From positions 186,001-250,000 of the forward strand of contig VGFP01000003.1 of the NCBI GenBank assembly GCA_016868855.1: a stretch of DNA of 64,000 nt, read 5' to 3'. Under the pieces are notes generated by a model. That model made no database searches. It had not been told where the DNA came from and saw only the letters and a program-made list of their open reading frames with translations. Position 1 is the first letter of the stretch. Every line of letters begins with the position of its first letter. Shown piece after piece: positions 36,990 to 45,627 of the stretch. This stretch comes from Bacteroidota bacterium (lineage in GTDB: Bacteria > Bacteroidota > Bacteroidia > Chitinophagales > Chitinophagaceae). A program made the position numbers and the translations under genes.

Positions 36990-38222
36990 TTATCGAAGTG
37001 AAATTTCCTGCAAAGATGCTTTTCTAGAGGGCATCCATGATGCTGCAATTCCAATCAAAATGACTGTGCATCCCACAACCATCAAATCTGGCAATCGCCA
37101 TTCAACTGGATAATAATCAATCAAGAAACTTGCTCCCTCCAAGGGCACCAGGTGATAGCTTGTTTGCACATAACAAATCAACAGTGCGAGTACAATCCCT
37201 CCCAGCGATCCGATGCTTGAAAGCAATATGCCTTCCAATAAAAATATTTTCTGAATCAGCAGGTCGCTGGCTCCCATTGCCTTGAGTATTTGAATATCTC
37301 TCTTCTTCTCCAGCACCAGCATGCTCAAGGATCCTACCATGTTGAATGCTGCAATGACCAGCATGAGTATAAATATTCCATAAATGGCCAACTTCTCTAG
37401 GCGAATGGTATTGTACAAGGTTCGGTTCTGCTCAAATCTGTCCTCCAGCTTATAATTATTACCAAGTGTTTTTTTGATTTGCTCTTTGACAATGGACAGG
37501 TTGGCACCGGGACTCGCCTTGATTTCCAATGCGGTCATTTCGTGCTCCTGAAAATTCATGAATGTTTTCAGAAATGAAATATTGGTCAGAACATACTTGT
37601 TGTCAAAATCACTTTGTATGGAAAATACTCCTCTTGGAAGTGCATTGGCAACACTCAAAGCATCCATGGGTTGAGCCGAGTTGGATGGAATATTTTTTTT
37701 GGGCATGTATACAGTCAGCGGCAAAATGGCCCGATCAGCCATGATACCCAATGCCTGCTCTACGCCAATGCCGAGTACCATGGATGGATTTTCTGCATCC
37801 CCCGTTTGAAATTTTCCTCTTAACATTTTGTCTGGGAGTCCGCTTGTTTGTACGTACCCAACATCAACACCTTTGATGACAACTACCTGCTGAAATGCAT
37901 CGTGTTGCAATACAGCCTTCTCTTCAATCGTTTGTGAAAATGTATACACACCCTTTATATTTTTCAATTGCTGAAGCTGATCAGGATGCAATTGAATTGT
38001 TTTCCCACTTACTGCACTGATCCGCAAATCAGGATAGAAGGATGCATAGAGTGACTTCACCAAAGTCTCGAATCCGTTGAAAGCACTGAGAATGATGATC
38101 AGTGAGGCACTGCCGACAAGCATTGCCAACATGCTGACCCATGAGATGATGTTCACAGCCTGGGTTGACTTCTTTGCTTTAAAGTACCTCCATGAAAATG
38201 TGAAAAGGATACTCCCTTTCAT
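36990..38222 (-). CDS. FtsX/LolC-like ABC transporter permease
   Basis: A 410-residue inner-membrane protein with the LolC/LolE-like topology: one N-terminal helix (NIISWVSMLAMLVGSASLIIILS), a periplasmic MacB-like domain of about 220 residues, then three C-terminal helices (IFILMLVIAAFNMVGSLSMLV, SIGSLGGIVLALLICY, LMVVGCTVILIGIAASWMPS). LolCE-type permeases extract lipoproteins for transport to the outer membrane; the ATPase is not adjacent, so this is inferred. The ATG overlaps the rbfA stop (ATGA), giving translational coupling. Confidence 0.88.
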   Translation of the reverse strand: MKGSILFTFSWRYFKAKKSTQAVNIISWVSMLAMLVGSASLIIILSAFNGFETLVKSLYASFYPDLRISAVSGKTIQLHPDQLQQLKNIKGVYTFSQTIEEKAVLQHDAFQQVVVIKGVDVGYVQTSGLPDKMLRGKFQTGDAENPSMVLGIGVEQALGIMADRAILPLTVYMPKKNIPSNSAQPMDALSVANALPRGVFSIQSDFDNKYVLTNISFLKTFMNFQEHEMTALEIKASPGANLSIVKEQIKKTLGNNYKLEDRFEQNRTLYNTIRLEKLAIYGIFILMLVIAAFNMVGSLSMLVLEKKRDIQILKAMGASDLLIQKIFLLEGILLSSIGSLGGIVLALLICYVQTSYHLVPLEGASFLIDYYPVEWRLPDLMVVGCTVILIGIAASWMPSRKASLQEISLR

Positions 38223-38581
38223 GAATTACGTTCTTCGTTGATTTTTTTAAAGATCTCTTCCATCTTGAACACATGATCAAGGGTATCGTCCTTGTAAAAT
38301 TTCAATTCAGGCATTCTTCTCAATTGCTGTTTGACCCTTGCGCCCAATTCTTTTTTAATCTCCCCTTTTCGGTCTTCTAATTTCTTGAGCACTGCATCCG
38401 GATGATTGACCTTGAACAGACTGAGATAAATCCTTGCCTCCAGTAAATCAGGTGTTAGTTTTACATGAGAGATGGAAACCATGCCGCCATCAACCATGTT
38501 GAATCCCAATCGCAAAAAAATATCATTGATGGCTTCCTGGATCACTCCGGCAACCTGTTTCTGTCTTTTGCTTTCCTCCAT
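38219..38581 (-). CDS. rbfA: Ribosome-binding factor A
   Basis: A 120-residue KH-like factor for 30S maturation. MEESKRQKQVAGVIQEAINDIF matches the usual N-terminus and LEARIYLSLF the central strand; the end has ELKFYKDDTLDHVFKMEEIF, with the family D-x-S/T-x-x-x-x-x-I-x-x-hydrophobic pattern. The start is ATG at 38581; longer upstream reading would run into the divergent ABC transporter promoter. With rsgA and frr also in the window, several ribosome biogenesis/recycling genes are present but not linked. Confidence 0.93.
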   Translation of the reverse strand: MEESKRQKQVAGVIQEAINDIFLRLGFNMVDGGMVSISHVKLTPDLLEARIYLSLFKVNHPDAVLKKLEDRKGEIKKELGARVKQQLRRMPELKFYKDDTLDHVFKMEEIFKKINEERNS

Positions 38582-38590
38582 ACCATTCAC

Positions 38591-38619
38591 TTTGATGGAT
38601 GTAAAAATAGTTACTTTTG
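38591..38619 (+). promoter_or_regulatory. Promoter TTTG-N17-TACTTTTG for the ABC transporter
   Basis: TTTG at 38591-38594 and an exact -7 box at 38612-38619, 33 nt before ATG 38653. This is the best two-part promoter in the window. Confidence 0.6.
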
Positions 38620-38652
38620 ATGCCAAATCTCCAAAAAGGAGACCTGAATGGG

Positions 38653-40473
38653 ATGAGAAGTTTGGCCATTATTTATAATTACATCAAGAAATATCCAAAG
38701 CTGGTCGTCGGATATTTTTCCCTGAACCTTTTCTCCGCCTTGTTTTCACTGGTATCTCTGACCATGCTTGCCCCTTTTCTTACGTTGATTTTCGGATTGG
38801 AAAGCAAAGGCTTTGCCATGGGCTCCAGGTTTTCATTTGGTTCGCTGAGCAACAAGTTCTATGCACACCTGAGCAACCTGATTGGAAGTACAGAAGGCAG
38901 GATTGAGGCCCTGGCAATCATTTGTGCCATCATTGTTTCAGCAATCGTACTAAAAAATATTTTTTTATACAGTGCCCTTTACTTGCTCACGCCCATCCGC
39001 AATGGCATCATCAACGACATGCGCAACGACATGTTTGAAAAAATCGTTCAATTGCCCATTGGATTTTTCAATGAGCAAAGAAAAGGTGATATCATGAGCC
39101 GACTCACCAACGATCTCCAGGATGTCGAATTCTCAACCATCAGTTTTTTGGAAACTTTTTTCCGTGAACCAATTTTGATTGTTTGCTACCTGTTTGCTAT
39201 GATCCATTTGAGTCCGGAGCTTTCCCTCTTTCTATTGCTGTTCCTTCCATTATCAGGGTTGATCATTGGAAGAATAGGCAGGTTATTGAAAAAAGTATCC
39301 AGCGGTGTACAAGTCAAGCTGGGAGATATACTCAGCACGATTGAAGAAACGCTGGGAGGAATCAGGGTGGTAAAAGCATTCAATGCAGAATTTCAGCAAC
39401 AGGAAAAATTCAAACAGGAAAACAATGACTTGCTTAAAATCAAGAACAACAGCAACAGAAGAAGGGATCTTGCATCGCCTGTTTCCGAAACGCTGGGCAT
39501 AGTATCCGTATGTTGTGTGTTGTACTACGGTGGAAGGTTGGTGCTGAAAACAGAGGTGGGATTATCAGGACAAGACTTCCTCACTTTTATTGTGATTTTT
39601 ACACAGGTCATCAATCCACTGAAATCATTCAGCACTGCATCATACAATATTCAAAAAGGAGCAGCCAGTATTGAAAGAATTCAACAATTGATTCACGAGG
39701 AGCAATCCATCAAAGAAGATCTTAATGCAATGCATGTTGCATCTTTTCACCAATCCATCGAATTAAAAAATGTTTCTTTTTCGTACGGTGAAAAACAGAT
39801 TTTAAAAAACATAGATCTCACCATTCAGAAGGGGCAGACCATTGCGTTGGTTGGATCTTCAGGATCTGGCAAATCTACCTTGGCCGATTTGATCCCCAGA
39901 TTTCATGATTGCAGCGAAGGAGAAGTGTTGATCGACGGCATCAATATTAAAAAATATAAAATCAAGGAACTCCGAAACCTGATGGGCATCGTAACTCAAG
40001 AGCCGATTCTTTTCAATGATACCATCAAAGCAAATATTTCATTGGGAAATCAATCAGCCAGTCTTGAACAAATACAGGAAGCTGCAAACATTGCCAATGT
40101 CGCATCATTCATCGAAAAAAAGGAACAGGGCTTTGATACGGTGGTGGGTGACAGAGGATCGAAACTGAGTGGCGGTGAACGGCAGAGAATCACCATCGCC
40201 AGGGCAGTACTTAAAAATCCACCGATCCTGATTTTGGATGAGGCAACCTCATCACTTGATACCGAAAGTGAAAAATGGGTACAGGATGCAATTTATAGAT
40301 TGATGAAAGATAGAACCAGCATCATCATTGCACACAGACTATCTACCATCAAACACGCTGATGAAATCATTGTGATGGACGGGGGATGCATTGCAGAAAG
40401 GGGCAAGCATGAAGAGCTCATCAAGCAAAATGGAATCTACAGCAGGCTGGTTGCGCTGCAGCAAATGCAATAA
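38653..40473 (+). CDS. MsbA-like ABC exporter (fused membrane and ATPase domains)
   Basis: A 606-residue half-transporter that would work as a homodimer. Six transmembrane segments lie in residues 15-310. The nucleotide-binding domain has Walker A GSSGSGKST, Q-loop VTQEP, signature LSGGERQR, Walker B ILILDEATSSLD and the H-loop IAHRLS. MsbA-like exporters flip lipid A or other lipids, but this group also includes peptide and drug exporters, so the substrate is not fixed. The start is ATG 38653; an earlier ATG at 38617 lies within the promoter box. Confidence 0.93.
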   Translation: MRSLAIIYNYIKKYPKLVVGYFSLNLFSALFSLVSLTMLAPFLTLIFGLESKGFAMGSRFSFGSLSNKFYAHLSNLIGSTEGRIEALAIICAIIVSAIVLKNIFLYSALYLLTPIRNGIINDMRNDMFEKIVQLPIGFFNEQRKGDIMSRLTNDLQDVEFSTISFLETFFREPILIVCYLFAMIHLSPELSLFLLLFLPLSGLIIGRIGRLLKKVSSGVQVKLGDILSTIEETLGGIRVVKAFNAEFQQQEKFKQENNDLLKIKNNSNRRRDLASPVSETLGIVSVCCVLYYGGRLVLKTEVGLSGQDFLTFIVIFTQVINPLKSFSTASYNIQKGAASIERIQQLIHEEQSIKEDLNAMHVASFHQSIELKNVSFSYGEKQILKNIDLTIQKGQTIALVGSSGSGKSTLADLIPRFHDCSEGEVLIDGINIKKYKIKELRNLMGIVTQEPILFNDTIKANISLGNQSASLEQIQEAANIANVASFIEKKEQGFDTVVGDRGSKLSGGERQRITIARAVLKNPPILILDEATSSLDTESEKWVQDAIYRLMKDRTSIIIAHRLSTIKHADEIIVMDGGCIAERGKHEELIKQNGIYSRLVALQQMQ

Positions 40474-40483
40474 GGAAGTAAGA

Positions 40484-41554
40484 TTATTGGTTGGCGTTGT
40501 TGAAACCACCTCTTGACATTCCCATTTTAGCTTCCATGCTTAAAGTGGCATGTGGAACAGCTTTCAAACGGGCTTTGTCAATTAGACGACCTGTAACGCG
40601 ACAAATTCCGTATGTCTTGTTTTCAATGCGCATCATGGCCTTTTCTAGTTTCTCAATAAAATCAATCTGGCGACTGGCCATCTGGTTGAGTTGTTCACGC
40701 TCCATGCTCAAGCTTCCATCTTCCATGGTCATGTATCTGCTGTCAGAATCACCGCCACTCATTGAGTCTTTTCTGGTAATCAAGCCATTGAGATAAGCAA
40801 GTTCTTGTTTGGCAGCGTTGAGTTTATGTTGAACAAGCTCACGGAATTCTGCCAATTCAGCATCGGAATAGCGTTGAGTGGGGCCCGTTTGCTCAACTTG
40901 CAGTTTTGAATCAAGCACTGATTTTGTGAATTCTGGTTCGTATTTACGGGCAGTCTTGGCTGTGATTTTAGGCATGGGCACTGGCTTGAGGTTTTTGGTA
41001 GCCTCTTTTGCTCTAAGTGCTTTGCGGATTTCAGCCTGGCTGGCAACTTTTGTACTGGTCCCTGCAAATCTGGTTTCAGGTGAAATGAGTGGCACCTTTT
41101 TTCCAGCTGCTTTCCCCTGAACAGGTTTTGCGCCAGGAGCTGGCTTTCCACCTTTTGCAGGAATGGTTTTATTTCCCTTTACAACAGTAGCAGTCTTAGC
41201 TGGTACTGCCTTTGAAGGAGCTGCTTTTGACGGAACTCCCTTTGTTGGTATTTTTTTGGCAACGGGCGCAGCTTTTTTCGGAGCTGGTTTCGCTGTTTTT
41301 ACAGGTATCGCCTTTTTAGGAGCCGCTTTTTTAGGAGCAACTTTAGCAGGCTTCTTGGCAGGTGCAGCTTTCTTTGGAGCTGGCTTGGCTGCTTTTTTAG
41401 GAGCAGCTTTAGCAGGCTTATTGGCAGGTGCAGCTTTCTTTGAAGTTGATTTTGATGCGGCAACCTTTTTGGCCGGAGCAGCTTTTTTTGGAGCTGGCTT
41501 GGCTTTTTTTACAGGTTTTGCAGCTTTCTTGGGAGCTGGTTTTTTTGTTGCCAT
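40484..41554 (-). CDS. DksA/TraR-like protein with histone-H1-like Lys/Ala/Pro tail
   Basis: A 356-residue protein in two parts. Residues 1 to about 150 are a low-complexity basic tail of repeated APKKAA/PAKK units, like histone H1 or AlgP tails. Residues about 215-345 resemble DksA: a coiled-coil (ELAEFRELVQHKLNAAKQELAYL; QLNQMASRQIDFIEKLEKAM) with an acidic tip region (MEDGS), then YGICRVTG...AVPHATLSMEA. The four zinc-finger Cys of DksA are C, T, S and A here, so zinc cannot be bound in the usual way. It lies 6 bp after ileS, a common Bacteroidota order. Possible role: polymerase regulation combined with DNA binding (inference). Confidence 0.85.
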   Translation of the reverse strand: MATKKPAPKKAAKPVKKAKPAPKKAAPAKKVAASKSTSKKAAPANKPAKAAPKKAAKPAPKKAAPAKKPAKVAPKKAAPKKAIPVKTAKPAPKKAAPVAKKIPTKGVPSKAAPSKAVPAKTATVVKGNKTIPAKGGKPAPGAKPVQGKAAGKKVPLISPETRFAGTSTKVASQAEIRKALRAKEATKNLKPVPMPKITAKTARKYEPEFTKSVLDSKLQVEQTGPTQRYSDAELAEFRELVQHKLNAAKQELAYLNGLITRKDSMSGGDSDSRYMTMEDGSLSMEREQLNQMASRQIDFIEKLEKAMMRIENKTYGICRVTGRLIDKARLKAVPHATLSMEAKMGMSRGGFNNANQ

Positions 41555-41560
41555 AAGAGG

Positions 41561-44500
41561 TTACTTTTTTATAACGTTGATCTTCAATGTTTTACCTTCA
41601 ATTTCAGCATCAAAACCCTTTTCCAAACTTGGCTCCAACACGATTTTTTCGGCTAAAATTTCAGCGCAAATATAATCATTAAATCGAGTAAAAGAATCAT
41701 CGAACGAGGGATTGGCTTGAACAGTAACATTTATTTTATCTGTCAGTTCCAGGTCCATATCCTTTCGGATTTTCTGAATTCTGTTGATCAATTCCCTCGC
41801 AAAACCCTCCTGTTCCAATTCAGTGGTTATCTGAACATCCAATGCAACGGTAAAGGAGCTGCGGGATGCCACCATCCATCCTTCAACATCCTCACTTTGA
41901 ATATCAACTTCGTCCCTTTGCAAAGCATACTTTTCTCCCTCCAAATCAATATCCAAACTTCCTGTCTGTTCCAAGACACGAATGGAATCCTGCGACAAGG
42001 AAGCAATCACATTGGACGCTGCTTTCATTTTGCCGCCTAATTTTTTACCAAGAATGACAAAGTTGGGTTTGATTTTTTTCTTGATAAAGTCATTGTCAGC
42101 TGGTAAATATTCAACCTGTTTCACATTGACCTCCGCTAGAATAAGCTCCTCAACTCTCTTGAGCTGCTCTTGCATGGAAGAGGCAGCAACGGGAATGAGT
42201 ATTTTTTGCAAAGGTTGTCTGACCCTGATGTTGACTTTCTTTCTGATGGATAATACCAAAGATGAAAATTCCTTTGCCATGTGCATGCGTTCCTCCAGGG
42301 AAAGGTCAATCCAACCCTCATTGGCTAGTGGAAAATCGGTATGATGCACAGAGCTGTATTGTTCCTTTTGAGTAACTGCATTCAAATTTCTGTAGAGATA
42401 ATCTGTAAAAAATGGAGAGATGGGTGCAGCAAGCTTGGCGATGGTCATCATGCACTGATACAATGTCTGATAGGCGCTGATTTTATCTGTCCCATAATCC
42501 CCCTTCCAGAACCGCCTTCTTGACAACCTGACGTACCAATTGCTGAGCAATTCATCCACAAATTCATCAATCAACCTACCTGCCATGGTTGGTTCATAAT
42601 CATCCAAATGTTTGTTTACATCCTTGATCAAGCTCTGCAAACTCGACAAAATCCATCTGTCTAATTCAGGACGCTCATTGAATGGGATGTCTTTTTCTTT
42701 GTATGTAAATCCATCCACATTGGCATACAGTGCGAAAAACTGATATGTATTGTAAAGTGTACCAAAGAATTTACGCTGCACCTCCTTGATTCCTTCAATG
42801 TCGAATTTCAGATTGTCCCAAGGTGAAGCATTGGTAATCAAGTACCACCTGGTTGCATCTGCACCATAGGTATTGATTGTTTCAAACGGATCCACCACAT
42901 TGCCCAAGCGCTTGCTCATTTTGTTTCCGTTCTTGTCGAGCACCAATCCATTGGAGACGACTGTTTTGTAAGCAACCTGATCAAACAACAATACGCCCAA
43001 TGCATGCAGTGTATAAAACCAACCCCTTGTTTGATCAACTCCCTCCGCAATGAAATCTGCCGGGAAAGCCTCACCGCTGTCAATCATTGCTTTGTTCTCG
43101 AATGGATAATGCCATTGGGCGTACGGCATCGCACCACTGTCAAACCAAACATCCACCAGGTCTGGAACACGCTTCATTTTTTTGCCTGATTTGCTCACCA
43201 GAATAATTTCATCAACAAAAGGCTTGTGAAGATCTGTAAGTCTCTCTTTGATAAATGCATTGTTCACATTTCCACCAAGTGTATCATGCGCTTCTTGAAT
43301 AGCTGTTTTAAGTTCTTCTATGGATCCTATGCAGATTTCCTCTTCACCATCTTCTGTTCTCCATATCGGCAAGGGTGTTCCCCAATAACGGCTTCTGCTC
43401 AAATTCCAGTCCACCATGTTTTCCAACCAATTCCCAAACCTTCCATCACCGGTTGATTTTGGTTTCCATTGGATGGTTTTGTTCAGAGCTACCATCTTGT
43501 CTTTGACGGCAGTGGTTTTGATGAACCATGCATCCAGTGGATAATACAAAATTGGTTTATCCGTTCTCCAACAATGGGGGTAGTTGTGTTCATATTTCTC
43601 CACCTTGAATGCCTTCCCTTCTTTTTTCAATTGAACACAGATATCTATATTGACATCAACGTATTGTTCATCATTTTTATAATTCTTGACAAAGCGATGA
43701 CTGTATGTTCCAACGCCATCTATAAATTTTCCTTCTCGGTCAACCAGTGTTAGTATCCCAATGTTGTTTTTCTTCCCTACCTTGAAATCATCTGCACCAA
43801 ATGCGGGAGCCGTATGCACGATTCCAGTTCCATCTTCTGTCGTAACAAAATCACCCAGTACAACTTTGAAAGGATCTGCTTGAGGCGTGATGTCTCTGAT
43901 TGCCTGAATTGTATTTGCTTCAAATGGTAACAATTGGTCGTAGTATAGTCCCTCGAGAGAAGTACCCGTGAATGTTTGAACTTTTTTCCATGGAATCAAC
44001 TTGTCACCAGCTTTATACTCATCGAAACTGGCATTCGCAGTGTCCCCTTTGAAATATTTCCCCACCAATGCACTTGCCAATATCACATACTGTTCTTGAA
44101 ATGTATATGGATTGAAGGTTTGGATCAATGCATATTCAATATTGCCACCCACTGTCAGTCCGAGGTTGGAAGGCAAGGTCCATGGAGTTGTTGTCCATGC
44201 CATGAAAAAAACTTCTGCACCTGCATGGATCGATGCCTTGATTTTTTTATAGGCAGGATGTGCTGCATTTTTATTTTCCGACAATAAAAAGAGAGCAACT
44301 GCGGAAGTATCCTTTACATCTTTGTATGTACCAGGCTGATTCAGTTCATGCGAACTCAATCCAGTTCCAGCAGCTGGTGAGTAAGGCTGAATGCTGACGC
44401 TCTCATACAGGTAACCTTTTTCGTACAGTCGTTTCAAACACCACCACAGTGTTTCAATATAATTGTTCTCGAATGTTACGTAAGGTGACTTCAAATCAAC

Positions 44501-44932
44501 CCAATAACCCATCTTGGTAGTGATCTCATCCCATTTGTCCTTGTACCTCAATACCGCTTCCCTGCATTTTTGATTGTATTCTGCAACAGATATTGTTTTG
44601 CCTATATCTTCTTTTGTAATGCCGAGTTCTTTTTCTACACCCAATTCAACAGGAAGCCCATGGGTATCCCATCCGCCCTTTCTTTTCACTTGAAAACCTT
44701 TCATGGTTTTATAGCGACAAACCATGTCTTTCAATGTTCTTGAAATAACATGGTGGATGCCGGGCATACCATTGGCGCTGGGTGGACCTTCATAGAACAC
44801 AAAGGGCTTGGCCCCATTGCGGTGAAGGATGCTTTGGTTGAAAGCGTTCTCTCTCTCCCAGCTTTCCAATATTTCACGTTCGAAAGCGGGCAGATTGAGT
44901 TGATCAAATTCTTTGTACGAGCCTTGTTTCAT
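41561..44932 (-). CDS. ileS: Isoleucine--tRNA ligase
   Basis: Charges tRNA-Ile and edits valine. The 1123-residue class I synthetase has the HIGH-type motif PSANGMPGIHHV, the CP1 editing region (WTTTPWTLPSNLGL), GWDTHGLPVE, DQTRGWFYTLH and KMSKRLGN. The C-terminal region is the long form found in eukaryote-like and Bacteroidota IleRS, without a clear zinc finger at the end; this form is often mupirocin-tolerant (family knowledge, not tested). The start is ATG 44932; four upstream in-frame codons lie by the promoter. Its box sits 9 nt before the ATG. Confidence 0.97.
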   Translation of the reverse strand: MKQGSYKEFDQLNLPAFEREILESWERENAFNQSILHRNGAKPFVFYEGPPSANGMPGIHHVISRTLKDMVCRYKTMKGFQVKRKGGWDTHGLPVELGVEKELGITKEDIGKTISVAEYNQKCREAVLRYKDKWDEITTKMGYWVDLKSPYVTFENNYIETLWWCLKRLYEKGYLYESVSIQPYSPAAGTGLSSHELNQPGTYKDVKDTSAVALFLLSENKNAAHPAYKKIKASIHAGAEVFFMAWTTTPWTLPSNLGLTVGGNIEYALIQTFNPYTFQEQYVILASALVGKYFKGDTANASFDEYKAGDKLIPWKKVQTFTGTSLEGLYYDQLLPFEANTIQAIRDITPQADPFKVVLGDFVTTEDGTGIVHTAPAFGADDFKVGKKNNIGILTLVDREGKFIDGVGTYSHRFVKNYKNDEQYVDVNIDICVQLKKEGKAFKVEKYEHNYPHCWRTDKPILYYPLDAWFIKTTAVKDKMVALNKTIQWKPKSTGDGRFGNWLENMVDWNLSRSRYWGTPLPIWRTEDGEEEICIGSIEELKTAIQEAHDTLGGNVNNAFIKERLTDLHKPFVDEIILVSKSGKKMKRVPDLVDVWFDSGAMPYAQWHYPFENKAMIDSGEAFPADFIAEGVDQTRGWFYTLHALGVLLFDQVAYKTVVSNGLVLDKNGNKMSKRLGNVVDPFETINTYGADATRWYLITNASPWDNLKFDIEGIKEVQRKFFGTLYNTYQFFALYANVDGFTYKEKDIPFNERPELDRWILSSLQSLIKDVNKHLDDYEPTMAGRLIDEFVDELLSNWYVRLSRRRFWKGDYGTDKISAYQTLYQCMMTIAKLAAPISPFFTDYLYRNLNAVTQKEQYSSVHHTDFPLANEGWIDLSLEERMHMAKEFSSLVLSIRKKVNIRVRQPLQKILIPVAASSMQEQLKRVEELILAEVNVKQVEYLPADNDFIKKKIKPNFVILGKKLGGKMKAASNVIASLSQDSIRVLEQTGSLDIDLEGEKYALQRDEVDIQSEDVEGWMVASRSSFTVALDVQITTELEQEGFARELINRIQKIRKDMDLELTDKINVTVQANPSFDDSFTRFNDYICAEILAEKIVLEPSLEKGFDAEIEGKTLKINVIKK

Positions 44933-44941
44933 AGAAGGCTG

Positions 44942-44949
44942 CAAAGTTA
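44942..44949 (-). promoter_or_regulatory. Promoter -7 box TAACTTTG for ileS
   Basis: Exact TAnnTTTG on the minus strand in the 30 bp gap between the hmuY stop and the ileS ATG, 9 nt before the start. It separates ileS from the heme locus. Confidence 0.45.
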
Positions 44950-44962
44950 GAGAAAGTCCTCC

Positions 44963-45610
44963 TTACTGAAAACTGGCGGTGCCATTGGCCTGGTGGGCGA
45001 ATCGGAAGGTGTAAAACCGCTGGGTTTTCAGCTTGATTTCATCCGAAGCACTTGGAGCAGGTGTTGTGCCGCCCTTGTAATAATTGATGATTTCAACTTT
45101 TGCATAATTGCCCTTTGCGGTTTTGATTACCAGCACCCTCCCAGGAATTGGTGTGATCAAATTATTCACGGGATCATACACATACCATCCTCTGTTGCTC
45201 CCGGAGGGAATGGCGTATGATGAGGGAGCACTGTCTTTTTTAAACACAGAATCGGGAGAGACCGTTTTCAATTCATCATAGGTTCCGGTATAAACAAAAG
45301 CACCCCCTGCACCAGGTCCACTTGTTCCAGCGTTGGTTAGGATGGAGGTCCCCCTGAAAGCAATGTCCCATTTGTTCGAATTCGAATCTGTTGAAGGAAC
45401 AACCGTGTTGTTCTCGAGACTGTAAAAAGTATATTTTCCAACACCTACCGGCTGACCATTGGAGAGTCCTACGATGGTATCCGCCACCAAATCTTTCACA
45501 ACATTAGATGTAAGGGTGCTATTGTTGGCTGTTGGATTATCTTCTTTTTCACATGCAACAAAAAGCAAAGATGACATTAGCACAAATGCAAAAAAAATCG
45601 ACTTTTTCAT
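44963..45610 (-). CDS. hmuY: HmuY-family heme-binding lipoprotein
   Basis: A 215-residue surface lipoprotein. The signal peptide ends in lipobox LFVAC, so the mature N-terminus is a lipidated Cys. The body has HmuY features: NKWDIAFRGTSILTN, GTSGPGAGGAF, a KGNYAKVEIINYYKG strand and the terminal RFYTFRFAHQANGTASFQ. HmuY of Porphyromonas takes heme from host proteins and hands it to the TonB receptor HmuR; heme-binding residues differ between species and cannot be assigned here. The start is ATG 45610; an upstream GTG adds two residues. It follows the receptor gene by 17 bp in one operon. Confidence 0.88.
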   Translation of the reverse strand: MKKSIFFAFVLMSSLLFVACEKEDNPTANNSTLTSNVVKDLVADTIVGLSNGQPVGVGKYTFYSLENNTVVPSTDSNSNKWDIAFRGTSILTNAGTSGPGAGGAFVYTGTYDELKTVSPDSVFKKDSAPSSYAIPSGSNRGWYVYDPVNNLITPIPGRVLVIKTAKGNYAKVEIINYYKGGTTPAPSASDEIKLKTQRFYTFRFAHQANGTASFQ

Positions 45611-45627
45611 GTTCACTGGTTTTATGA

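Noticed and set aside
41200-41540. Tandem repeat-like DNA that could suggest a CRISPR or VNTR array.
   Set aside because: Repeat units are irregular, in frame and encode Lys/Ala/Pro; there are no unique spacers of constant length.
41163-41675. A 170-codon open frame on the plus strand, Gly/Ala/Phe-rich, resembling a membrane protein.
   Set aside because: It is antisense to the Lys/Ala/Pro repeats of the DksA-like protein; the pattern comes from the reverse complement of those codons.
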